Shown here: positions 1 through 5,842 of the stretch, in pieces
Layout: every line of letters begins with the position of its first letter
How positions within the stretch are numbered: the first letter of the stretch is position 1
From: Pseudomonadota bacterium
Lineage (GTDB): Bacteria > Pseudomonadota > Gammaproteobacteria > Steroidobacterales > Steroidobacteraceae
Assembly: GCA_003242495.1 (NCBI GenBank)
Contig: QGUO01000073.1
Span: forward strand, 1 to 11,353
Reading direction: 5' to 3'
DNA: 11,353 nt
Made by a program: the position numbers and the translations under genes
Notes under the pieces: model-generated
Seen by the model: only the letters and a program-made list of their open reading frames with translations
What the model was told of the DNA's origin: nothing
The model's database searches: none

Positions 1-91
1 ATCGGGAACGTGCGCCCGCCGCACTCCGTTTCATGCGCTCGAATCACTTGGCGGCAGCACCGCCTTCCGGCCGTCAGCCCCGGGGTGGTGG
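1..91. other. Left-edge non-coding stretch with a weak hairpin
   Basis: No supported gene. The stretch follows the stop codon of the minus-strand DUF4197 gene. A small 5-bp hairpin (GGCGG at 50-54, CCGCC at 60-64) lies about 28 bases past that stop. It has no T-run on its minus-strand 3' side, so it is at best a weak terminator. Confidence 0.3.
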
Positions 92-847
92 CTACGATCC
101 TGCGTACCCGAACACGGCAGCGATCGCCCGGCTGCCGCGGCCCAGCGGGTCCTGACGGATCAACTTTTCCTCTTCGGCCACCTGAGCGAACAACGCGTCC
201 AGACTTTTCGTGAGGACATGCTGCTCGAGATCGAGATTCGGCTTGTTGGCGAGGGGCAGCTTGTCGTAGGCGCTCAGCAGTTGCCTGTACTGATCATAGA
301 AGCCAATCTGCCGCAGATTGGCTTGAATGATCGGCTGATAGCGCCGTCGCAGGCTTGCTTCGGTCTGACGACGGAAGTAGTCGGTGGCCGCCGTGTCGTG
401 ACCGCGCACGATGCCGAGGGCATCCGTGATCGTCATCGCGCGGACCGCGTCGATGAACACTGCCTTGGCTTCTGCAGCGGCCTGTTCGGCGCCGCGATTC
501 ATGAGCTGCTCGATGCGATCCACCTGTCCGCCCAGCCCGAGCTGGCGCAAGCTGCCGGCGATGGGCTGCACGGCCTCGGGCAGTCGAATGCGATATACCG
601 GGTGATTGAAATAGCCGTTGGTCTGCGAAAGCAGGTCCGCCGCGCGCGTGCTGCCGAGCTCCAGCGCTTCCTTGATGCCACGACTGAGCGCACCCTGATT
701 CGCCTGGCCCGCGACGTGTGTCCCGGCCTGCAGGAGCTGAGTCATGTCCGCGCACGCTGCGACGGACATGATCAGCGCGGCCGCCAGAGCCGTGCGCGCA
801 CAACGAGCTACGGACGCCGATCCTCTCGGCGCTCGCGTTTTCGACAT
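92..847 (-). CDS. DUF4197 family lipoprotein
   Basis: Predicted 251-residue exported lipoprotein of the DUF4197 family, whose function is unknown. The N-terminus has basic residues, a hydrophobic stretch and a lipobox reading Ser-Val-Ala-Ala-Cys, about 30 residues in. The residue after the Cys is Ala rather than Asp, which suggests outer-membrane sorting. The remainder is a mostly helical, charged domain rich in Gln, Arg and Ala and ending in Phe-Gly-Tyr-Ala-Gly-Ser, as I recall for this family. The reading frame stays open upstream to 997, but I chose the ATG at 847 because it has a good ribosome site (GAAGAGG, 8-base spacing) and starts directly at the signal peptide. The next gene is divergent and 332 bases away, so this is probably transcribed alone. 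The family call is from recall of its pattern; the lipoprotein call is directly visible. Confidence 0.85.
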   Translation of the reverse strand: MSKTRAPRGSASVARCARTALAAALIMSVAACADMTQLLQAGTHVAGQANQGALSRGIKEALELGSTRAADLLSQTNGYFNHPVYRIRLPEAVQPIAGSLRQLGLGGQVDRIEQLMNRGAEQAAAEAKAVFIDAVRAMTITDALGIVRGHDTAATDYFRRQTEASLRRRYQPIIQANLRQIGFYDQYRQLLSAYDKLPLANKPNLDLEQHVLTKSLDALFAQVAEEEKLIRQDPLGRGSRAIAAVFGYAGS

Positions 848-1179
848 ATCATCAGCCTCTTCGGTGTTCGTGAATATTGTCCGGCCGATATTGGCAGGCG
901 CGGAATTTCTCATAGCTGCCCGCGGATTGATACCACTCGCCGACATCCGGCGCCGCTCATCGCTCGGCCCCGTCCGCCGCACGCGCTCGCCAAGCAACTG
1001 AACGCCGGGGCCCGGTCAAGCGCGACGGGTGCTGTACCAATCCAGCACGCGCAGCGTATTCCAGCGGCTCGGCTGGCCCTCAGCCTCTTCCATCCCGATC
1101 GAGAAAACCGATGTCGGATCCGGATCCGATCGTCCGTCCTTGGTGCGCATTCCCAATGCCACCATGAGGAGAACGAGAC
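848..1179. other. Intergenic region between divergent genes
   Basis: This 332-base stretch must hold the promoters of the DUF4197 gene (leftward) and the SRPBCC gene (rightward). I found no convincing -35/-10 pair for either. Open frames cross it on both strands, but they are antisense or upstream extensions of real genes without start signals. The one clear structure is a 16-bp palindrome at 1114-1129, listed separately. Confidence 0.5.
1114..1129. repeat. Perfect 16-bp palindrome upstream of the SRPBCC gene
   Basis: TCGGATCCGGATCCGA equals its own reverse complement and holds two overlapping-type GGATCC units. It ends 50 bases before the ATG at 1180, a position suited to an operator. No regulator gene lies beside it, so a binding role is inference only. 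Confidence 0.4.
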
Positions 1180-1632
1180 ATGTCCAGCAACACCGTGCGA
1201 CTCCACCGTGTCCTGCGCGCGACGCCCGAGCGCCTCTATCGGGCGTTCATCGAGCCCGACGCCATGGTCAAGTGGATGCCGCCGAACGGTTTCACCGCGA
1301 CAGTCCATCATATCGAGCCGCGGGTCGGCGGCACCTACCGAATGTCCTTCAGGAATCTGACGACCGGCAAGAGCCATTCGTTCGGCGGCAGGTACCTGGA
1401 GCTCGTGCCGAACGAGCGCATTCGCCACACAGACGCCTTCGACGATACGAATCTGCCCGGTGAAATGCAGGTCACGGTCACCATCAAGCCCGTGACGGTC
1501 GGCGTGGAGCTGCAGATCGTCCAGGAGAATATCCCCGAGATGATTCCGGTCGAGGCAGGCTACCTGGGTTGGCAGGAATCGCTCACCCTGCTCGCTCAAC
1601 TCGTCGAGGCAGAGATTCCGGACCAAGGATGA
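1180..1632 (+). CDS. SRPBCC / AHSA1-type (START-like) domain protein
   Basis: 150-residue single-domain cytoplasmic protein of the SRPBCC superfamily, the branch annotated as activator-of-Hsp90-ATPase-homologue-like. The fold forms a deep hydrophobic cavity, but bacterial members have no general assigned reaction. Visible family hallmarks are an early strand followed by Ala-Thr-Pro-Glu-Arg-Leu-Tyr-Arg-Ala-Phe, the Trp-Met-Pro-Pro segment near residue 32, the Gly-Gly-Thr-Tyr-Arg turn near 50, and a C-terminal helix opening with Gly-Trp-Gln-Glu-Ser-Leu. The length is normal. The start is set by AGGAG at 1167-1171, 8 bases before the ATG. It stands alone, with a strong hairpin 58 bases after the stop. 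Relatives are often next to an ArsR regulator; none is present here. The ligand is unknown. Confidence 0.88.
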   Translation: MSSNTVRLHRVLRATPERLYRAFIEPDAMVKWMPPNGFTATVHHIEPRVGGTYRMSFRNLTTGKSHSFGGRYLELVPNERIRHTDAFDDTNLPGEMQVTVTIKPVTVGVELQIVQENIPEMIPVEAGYLGWQESLTLLAQLVEAEIPDQG

Positions 1633-1690
1633 CGGTCGAGCGGATCGCCCTGAGGATGGACCCCGAGGCGTCGAGCCTGCGATCGATGGC

Positions 1691-1736
1691 CGCATGCCGG
1701 GCGCTGCAGCGGGTGCCCGGCATGCGGGGACGTTTT
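1691..1736 (+). terminator. Rho-independent-like terminator after the SRPBCC gene
   Basis: A perfect 12-bp inverted repeat (CGCATGCCGGGC at 1691-1702, GCCCGGCATGCG at 1715-1726) has a 12-base loop that itself contains the palindrome GCTGCAGC. A TTTT run follows at 1733-1736, 6 bases past the stem. It lies between the convergent SRPBCC and GST genes. The T-run is only on the plus-strand side, so it mainly serves the SRPBCC transcript, although the stem could hinder polymerase from both directions. Confidence 0.6.
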
Positions 1737-1805
1737 CACACGCGCTGTCGCCAGGGCGCTCCTGGGCGCAGCAGCGCCTTCCCGGCCATCGCCCCGCAGC
1801 AGGCT

Positions 1806-2465
1806 TCAATCGCGGTCCGGCGCTCCCAGGGGGAAGTACGCCCGGAAGGGGCGCGCCTCATCCACCGCCCGGGCGAACGAGGGACGCGCCAACAAGCGCG
1901 CACGATAGGCGCGCAGCAGCGGATACGCTTCGGCAATTCGATGCGTCCAATCCGCATAGAACAGCGATGGCGCCGCCGCGCAGTCGGCTAGCGTGAAATC
2001 CTCGCCCGCGGCCCAGGTCTTGCCGACGAGGTGCCCTTCGAGCCAGGAATAGGCACGCTCCAGCCTTCCCGCGGCGATCGCCAGTGCGTCCTCGCGCTGC
2101 GCCGGAATGCGCCGCAACGCCGCGTCGACCGCGAACTGCAACGCGTCCATGACGTACAGATCGAAAAAGCGGTCCAGGAAACGTACGTCCAGCGCCGCCC
2201 GCGGGTCCGATGGCAACAGGCGCACCGGACCGGGATGGGCGAGCTGCAGGTACTCGATGATGATGCTCGCCTCCATGACATTGCGCTCACCATCGACCAG
2301 CATGGGGAACTTCTGCAGCGGCCAGCGCCGCTGCCATTCGGCGGAATGCTGCGGGGTATCCGGGCCGATGCAGCGGAACTCGAAGGGTGTGTCGTTCTCG
2401 TACAGGGCGATGAGCACCTTCTGCGTGTAGGACGAGAGCGGATGGCCGTATAGCGCAAGCGACAT
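1806..2465 (-). CDS. Glutathione S-transferase-like protein
   Basis: 219-residue cytosolic GST-fold protein. Residues 1-75 are the thioredoxin-like glutathione domain: strand Ala-Leu-Tyr-Gly-His-Pro, candidate catalytic serines 11/12 before Tyr-Thr-Gln-Lys-Val, the cis-proline segment Lys-Phe-Pro-Met-Leu-Val-Asp-Gly (Pro54) and Glu-Ala-Ser-Ile-Ile-Ile-Glu-Tyr-Leu near 65-73. Residues from about 90 form the all-helical domain, including Phe-Thr-Leu-Ala-Asp-Cys-Ala, the usual N-capping/hydrophobic-staple region. Most relatives have Glu-Ser where this has Glu65-Ala66, so glutathione contacts may differ. I chose the ATG at 2465 over an upstream in-frame start at 2495, because 2495 falls inside the first operator and the fold begins here. 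A weak GGGA lies upstream. It is divergent from an HxlR regulator with operators between them, which suggests induction by reactive electrophiles. The substrate cannot be read from the sequence. Confidence 0.9.
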   Translation of the reverse strand: MSLALYGHPLSSYTQKVLIALYENDTPFEFRCIGPDTPQHSAEWQRRWPLQKFPMLVDGERNVMEASIIIEYLQLAHPGPVRLLPSDPRAALDVRFLDRFFDLYVMDALQFAVDAALRRIPAQREDALAIAAGRLERAYSWLEGHLVGKTWAAGEDFTLADCAAAPSLFYADWTHRIAEAYPLLRAYRARLLARPSFARAVDEARPFRAYFPLGAPDRD

Positions 2466-2487
2466 CGTTGCATTCCCGATCGATCTG

Positions 2488-2504
2488 ACTTGCAAGATGC
2501 AAGT
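2488..2504. promoter_or_regulatory. Operator 1: perfect 7-3-7 inverted repeat
   Basis: ACTTGCA-AGA-TGCAAGT is a perfect palindrome apart from its 3-base centre. It lies 22 bases upstream of the GST start codon and overlaps the predicted GST transcription start. Its arms are identical to those of the second site at 2525-2541. Likely binding site for the HxlR dimer encoded at 2547. Confidence 0.75.
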
Positions 2505-2506
2505 GG

Positions 2507-2535
2507 TTGAACTCTAGTCGCTCTACTTGCATATT
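2507..2535 (+). promoter_or_regulatory. Candidate promoter of the HxlR gene
   Basis: A -35-like TTGAAC (2507-2512) and a -10-like CATATT (2530-2535) are 17 bases apart, each matching the sigma-70 consensus at four of six positions. The -10 lies inside operator 2, so a bound regulator should block it. Predicted transcription begins near 2542, only a few bases before the ATG at 2547. Confidence 0.4.
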
Positions 2536-2539
2536 GCAA
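2511..2539 (-). promoter_or_regulatory. Candidate promoter of the GST gene
   Basis: Read on the minus strand, TTGCAA (2539-2534) and TAGAGT (2516-2511) are separated by exactly 17 bases, each matching four of six consensus positions. The -35 lies inside operator 2, and the predicted start near 2504 falls at the edge of operator 1. Binding at both sites would therefore silence GST transcription. Confidence 0.45.
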
Positions 2540-2541
2540 GT
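2525..2541. promoter_or_regulatory. Operator 2: perfect 7-3-7 inverted repeat
   Basis: ACTTGCA-TAT-TGCAAGT has the same arms as operator 1 with a different 3-base centre. The two centres are 37 bases apart, about 3.5 helical turns. It covers the predicted -10 of the regulator gene and the predicted -35 of GST, and ends 5 bases before the ATG at 2547, which suggests autoregulation. Confidence 0.75.
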
Positions 2542-2546
2542 AATCT

Positions 2547-3053
2547 ATGCGGGAGACGATTTTGCCTCGGCCTAGACGATCCGGCTGCCCCATCAATCTG
2601 ACGCTCGAACAGCTCGGCGATCGCTGGAGCCTGATCGTGATCCGCGACATCATGTTCGGGAATCGACGCACCTACGGCGAGCTGCTGGCGCAGAGTGAGG
2701 AAGGCATCGCCTCGAACATCCTGGCGGATCGGCTGAAACGCCTGACCGCAGCCGGCCTCCTGACCAGACGGCCCGATCCCGGGCATCGACAAAGAGGGAT
2801 CTACAGTCTGACGGAAGCCGCCATCCAGCTCGTCCCCCTGCTCGCGCACATGGCCGCCTGGGGCCGCCGGCACACTCGCCCGAGCAAGGAGCTGTCGGTG
2901 CGAGCGGAACTGCTCGAGAAGGGCGGCGCCTCGCTATGGAACGCCTTCATGGACGAGCTGCGCCATCTGCACCTCGGCGCGCCGCGCCCGGCGCGCTCGG
3001 TTCTCGACGAGTTGCAGCGGGCATACGAACGCGCGGTCGCGCGCCGGAGGTAG
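2547..3053 (+). CDS. HxlR-family winged-helix transcriptional regulator
   Basis: 168-residue DNA-binding regulator of the HxlR family (dimeric winged helix). The signature is present from residue 14: Cys-Pro-Ile-Asn, then Leu-Gly-Asp-Arg-Trp-Ser-Leu, then Arg-Arg-Thr-Tyr-Gly-Glu-Leu, the recognition-helix region Ile-Ala-Ser-Asn-Ile-Leu-Ala-Asp-Arg-Leu-Lys-Arg-Leu, and the wing with Tyr-Ser-Leu-Thr. The tail after about residue 110 is longer than in minimal members. Cys14 is the only cysteine; in YodB, CatR and HypR a cysteine in this N-terminal position senses quinones or disulfide stress. The ATG at 2547 has no ribosome site because the operator lies there. A TTG at 2562 preceded by GGGAG (2551-2555, 6-base spacing) is a real alternative start and would remove five residues. 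It probably represses itself and the divergent GST through the two inverted repeats. Confidence 0.92.
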   Translation: MRETILPRPRRSGCPINLTLEQLGDRWSLIVIRDIMFGNRRTYGELLAQSEEGIASNILADRLKRLTAAGLLTRRPDPGHRQRGIYSLTEAAIQLVPLLAHMAAWGRRHTRPSKELSVRAELLEKGGASLWNAFMDELRHLHLGAPRPARSVLDELQRAYERAVARRR

Positions 3054-3350
3054 CTAGGACGTGCGGCGCCTGCCTCGCGGGTGCCGCCGGGATGTCGCAG
3101 GCAACGATTCCGCAAGCGCTCGTCACGGGCTCTTGATGATCCGCACACCACGCTCCGTACGTTCCGGATGTGGACGCGGGTATCGTCCAGCCGTCGTCAA
3201 GGGACGCCCGATGATGATCGGCCACCACGCCCGGCCGTCCTGTCGGTGATGGCGCGCCTGGCGCCCGAGCGGCCTTCACAGGCAGAATCGTCCCAGGCGG
3301 CGGCACGAGCCGCCGCCATTCCGACGACGCATGACACGGGGGGATACCTG
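3054..3350. other. Intergenic region before the SnoaL-like gene
   Basis: No supported gene in these 297 bases. Short frames here have no ribosome site or recognisable domain, and an open frame from 3081 is only an upstream extension of the SnoaL-like gene. The notable structure is a strong hairpin at 3296-3317. I found no clear sigma-70 promoter. Confidence 0.5.
3296..3317. repeat. Stable GC hairpin in the leader of the SnoaL-like gene
   Basis: GGCGGCGGC (3296-3304) and GCCGCCGCC (3309-3317) form a perfect 9-bp stem closed by a 4-base ACGA loop, ending 33 bases before the ATG at 3351. No T-run follows on either strand (only ATTCC on the plus strand). It could be a weak terminator for the distant HxlR gene or a structured leader element. 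Confidence 0.45.
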
Positions 3351-3890
3351 ATGAAGCCAACGCTACTCGCCGCGCTGCTCCTGACCGGCCTGGCCGCGAC
3401 CGTTCAGGCACAGGAGCCGCCGGTGGCCGCCACGGCCGAAGAGCAGCTCGAGATGCTGGAGAGCCCGGATCCGAAGCTCGCCCGCAACAAGAAGCATGTG
3501 TTCGACTTCTGGCGCATCGTCTACGAGGGCGGACACATCGAGCGCGCGCCGGAGTTCATGGCGGAGAGCTACATCCAGCACAATCCGAACCTGGCCTCGG
3601 GCCGCAAGCCGTTCATGGAGCTCTTCGGCAAGGTGCGGCAGAAGCGTCCCGTTGCGCCCGTGATGAAAATGCCCGTCATTCACATCATGGCCGAGCGCGA
3701 TCTCGTCATGGTGAGCCACGTCCGTAAGGTGCGTGATCGCGCCAATCCCGATCACGTCTATCACATCACCTGGTTCGACGTGTTCCGCATCGACGAGGAC
3801 GGCCTCATCGCCGAACACTGGGACCCCTCCGAGATGTGGGTAGACGGAGCGCCGCCGGGGGCGGAGTTCTTCAGCGAGTGGGACAAATAG
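3351..3890 (+). CDS. Exported SnoaL/NTF2-like protein (SnoaL-like aldol-condensation-enzyme type)
   Basis: 179-residue protein with a cleavable signal peptide: Met-Lys-Pro, a Leu/Ala-rich core, and a likely cut after Val-Gln-Ala at residue 20. The mature part is a single NTF2-like cone-fold domain of the SnoaL-like group. Visible hallmarks are Asn-Lys-Lys-His-Val-Phe-Asp-Phe near 46-53, Tyr-Ile-Gln-His-Asn-Pro-Asn at 74-80, and the terminal strand Phe-Asp-Val-Phe-Arg followed by Ile-Ala-Glu-His-Trp-Asp near 153-158. Named SnoaL is a polyketide cyclase, but relatives of this type are widespread with no proven substrate, so no reaction should be assumed. The ATG at 3351 is chosen for the signal peptide; a run of G at 3338-3343 may serve as ribosome site. 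It stands alone, 160 bases from the convergent symporter gene. Confidence 0.87.
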   Translation: MKPTLLAALLLTGLAATVQAQEPPVAATAEEQLEMLESPDPKLARNKKHVFDFWRIVYEGGHIERAPEFMAESYIQHNPNLASGRKPFMELFGKVRQKRPVAPVMKMPVIHIMAERDLVMVSHVRKVRDRANPDHVYHITWFDVFRIDEDGLIAEHWDPSEMWVDGAPPGAEFFSEWDK

Positions 3891-3905
3891 GCGCGTCACG
3901 ACAGG

Positions 3906-3934
3906 CGCGGGCCCCGACGCCTGGCGGGCCCGCG
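3906..3934 (+). terminator. Possible terminator hairpin after the SnoaL-like gene
   Basis: CGCGGGCC (3906-3913) and GGCCCGCG (3927-3934) form a perfect 8-bp stem with a 13-base loop, starting 15 bases after the stop. There is no T-run, and in this GC-rich sequence some hairpins arise by chance. Confidence 0.3.
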
Positions 3935-4055
3935 GCCTGCCGCCTGCGTGCCTGCGCGGCGAACCGGTCGCAGTCGCGACTGAAATCTGCAACGACGGGC
4001 CCGCCTGCCGCGCGCCAGCCGGGCCGGTCGGCCGGCGGTCGCGCGGCTGCCACGC

Positions 4056-5381
4056 CTACCCGGGTTGAGCCGGCTCCGTGGAGAGCTGCGTCCGCTCGTC
4101 CACCACCGCGCAGGCCACCACGTCCGCACCGACGTTGACGACGGTGCGCATCATGTCGAGCAGGCGATCGGCACCGAGCACGATGCCGATGCCTTCCGGC
4201 GGAATGCCGAAGGTGATCAGCAAGCCTGCGATGAGCGGCAGCGAGCCGCCCGGGATGCCGGCCACTGCCACGGCGCTCAGCACGGCCAGCATCAGCAGCA
4301 TGAGCTGTTGGGTGAATGAGAGGTCCACACCGAAGACCTGCGCCACGAACAACACCACGCAGCCTTCGTACAGGGCGGTACCGCTCATGTTCATGGTGGC
4401 GCCGAGCGGCAGCACGAAACCCGCCGTGGTGGGGCGAATGCCGAGCGTTTCGCGCGACACCGCCAATGATGTCGGCAGCGTGGCATTGCTCGAGCTGGTG
4501 GAGAACGCCGTGATCAAGATGGGCCGGATGTCGCGGAAAAACTGCCGCGGCGAGCGCCGGGTCCACACTTTCAGCCAGATCGAGAACGTGCCGAACAGGT
4601 GCAGCGCCATCACCAGCGCACAGCCCACGACGAACAGCCCGAGCGCGACGATGATGCCGAAGCCGATCTTCACGACGACGCTGAAGATCAGCGCCGGCAC
4701 GGCGTACGGCGCCAGCCGCAGCGCGAAATGCACGATGCCGATCATCAGCTCCGTGAGCACCTCGAGCGAATATTGCACCTTGGCGCGTTTTTCCGGCGCA
4801 AGTTGTGTGCCGGCCGCGCCGACCAGGATGGCGAACAGGATGAGCGGCAGCACCTCACCGAGCAGGTTGCGGTCGTTGCCCACGAAGGCGCCGAACAAGT
4901 TGCGCGGCATGAACATGTCCACCAGGGTGTTGAGGTTCATGCCGGGCGACTGCGCCTGGCGCTCGATGGCGGACTGCGCGGCGCCGCCGTACTCCGCGAT
5001 GAGCTCGGTGCGCGTGAGATCGTCGAGTTGTCCGCCCGGATTCAAGACATTCATCATGATCAGGCCGAGCGCCACGGCAATGCCCATGTTGAGCGCGAAC
5101 AGGACGAAGGTGCGGCCCGCGAGCGGCCCGAGATCGGATAGCCGCCCGAGCTGCACCACCCCGACCGCGAGCGACGCGAAGATCAATGGAATGACCACGA
5201 AGAACAGCAGGCGCAGGAACACCTGGCCGAACGGATCGAGCAGCGTCGTCGACAGCGCGCGCGCCCATTCGAGCACCACGGGCACGAACGCGCCGATCAC
5301 GAGCACGAGCGCGCCCGCCACGGCGCCGACGATGAGTCCGATCAGGATCCGGTTGGCGAGTTGTGTATCGGCCACGGCCAT
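4056..5381 (-). CDS. Dicarboxylate/amino-acid:cation symporter (DAACS, glutamate-transporter fold)
   Basis: 441-residue inner-membrane secondary transporter of the SLC1/GltPh family, expected to import acidic amino acids or dicarboxylates with Na+ or H+. The transport core is complete: serine-rich HP1 motif at 294-298 (Ser-Thr-Ser-Ser-Ser), TM7 Asn331-Met-Ser-Gly-Thr, HP2 tip Gly-Ile-Pro-Gly-Gly-Ser at 375-380, and TM8 with Asp409, Arg412, Thr413, Asn416 and Asp420. These match GltPh Asp394, Arg397, Thr398, Asn401 and Asp405. Arg412 favours an acidic substrate. The GltPh Asp312 position, part of a sodium site, is Ser333 here, so coupling may differ. The start has GAGGA 7 bases upstream. It is the last gene of the ampD-btuF-SSS-atl run, about 50 bases after atl. 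Exact substrate and ion are not determinable. Confidence 0.93.
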   Translation of the reverse strand: MAVADTQLANRILIGLIVGAVAGALVLVIGAFVPVVLEWARALSTTLLDPFGQVFLRLLFFVVIPLIFASLAVGVVQLGRLSDLGPLAGRTFVLFALNMGIAVALGLIMMNVLNPGGQLDDLTRTELIAEYGGAAQSAIERQAQSPGMNLNTLVDMFMPRNLFGAFVGNDRNLLGEVLPLILFAILVGAAGTQLAPEKRAKVQYSLEVLTELMIGIVHFALRLAPYAVPALIFSVVVKIGFGIIVALGLFVVGCALVMALHLFGTFSIWLKVWTRRSPRQFFRDIRPILITAFSTSSSNATLPTSLAVSRETLGIRPTTAGFVLPLGATMNMSGTALYEGCVVLFVAQVFGVDLSFTQQLMLLMLAVLSAVAVAGIPGGSLPLIAGLLITFGIPPEGIGIVLGADRLLDMMRTVVNVGADVVACAVVDERTQLSTEPAQPG

Positions 5382-5431
5382 TCGCTAATCCTCGGTGCGG
5401 TGATCTTCCCGGTGATGACGGCCAGCGTTCC

Positions 5432-5785
5432 TTACATTTTCCAGAGCAGCTCGTCGAGCTGCACCGTGCGCGCGGGCCATGCGTAGTGCTTGAGGTCCAC
5501 CCGGCCGCGCACGAACACCACGCCCTCGGCCTCCAGCCGCTCGCGCTGGCGGCGCCAGGCATCGCTGCCGGCGGGGAACGATATCCGTCCCGAGGCATTG
5601 ATCACCCGGTGCCAGGGCACACGCGCCGTAGTCTGCCGCAAGACCGCGCCCACCAGTCGTGCACGGCGTGGCAGTCCGGCCAGGTCGGCGATCATGCCGT
5701 AGGTGCTCACGCGTCCCCGCGGAATGCGTCTCACGGCCGCGAGAATACGCTCGGCACCGGAGTCATCCCCCCTCTTCTTGGTCAT
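5432..5785 (-). CDS. Alkyltransferase-like protein (Atl, MGMT DNA-binding-domain family)
   Basis: 117-residue protein equivalent to the DNA-binding half of O6-methylguanine-DNA methyltransferase. The active-site Pro-Cys-His-Arg of the repair enzyme reads Pro57-Trp58-His-Arg, the hallmark of Atl proteins. These cannot transfer an alkyl group; they bind O6-alkylguanine in DNA and, in studied members, hand it to nucleotide excision repair. Also present are the helix-turn-helix tyrosine (Tyr29, in Val-Ser-Thr-Tyr-Gly), which rotates the damaged base, and the arginine finger (Arg43, in Ala-Arg-Leu-Val-Gly). The length fits Atl proteins (about 100-130 residues). I chose the ATG at 5785; a GTG at 5830 would add 15 residues unlike the family. 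Neither start has a strong ribosome site. It lies 57 bases after the SSS gene and 50 bases before the DAACS gene, so co-transcription with transporters is likely, though no functional link is evident. Confidence 0.9.
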   Translation of the reverse strand: MTKKRGDDSGAERILAAVRRIPRGRVSTYGMIADLAGLPRRARLVGAVLRQTTARVPWHRVINASGRISFPAGSDAWRRQRERLEAEGVVFVRGRVDLKHYAWPARTVQLDELLWKM

Positions 5786-5842
5786 GACGAGTCCGCGCGG
5801 CGCTGTATGCAAGCGGGACGGAGCTCGCACGCCACCCCGGGT

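Noticed and set aside
848..997. N-terminal extension of the DUF4197 protein to 997
   Set aside because: It would bury the signal peptide and lipobox 50 residues inside. The ATG at 847 has a good ribosome site.
852..1091. 11-base direct repeat TCAGCCTCTTC (near 853 and 1080)
   Set aside because: One copy is in the DUF4197 leader and the other in the SRPBCC upstream region. There is no further similarity around them, and the length is within chance for this window.
218..1360. 380-residue plus-strand open frame crossing the DUF4197 gene and the intergenic region
   Set aside because: Antisense to the lipoprotein gene and then out of frame into the SRPBCC gene. No start signal or recognisable domain.
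910..1809. 299-residue minus-strand open frame
   Set aside because: Antisense to the well-supported SRPBCC gene, and it crosses the terminator hairpin. No ribosome site or domain.
3061..3249. Possible 62-residue small gene between HxlR and the SnoaL-like gene
   Set aside because: No ribosome site, Arg-rich composition and no recognisable motif; consistent with non-coding GC-rich DNA.
4078..5388. 436-residue plus-strand open frame
   Set aside because: Exact antisense of the DAACS gene, whose motifs are unmistakable. The plus-strand protein is Ser/Pro/Met-rich with no family pattern.
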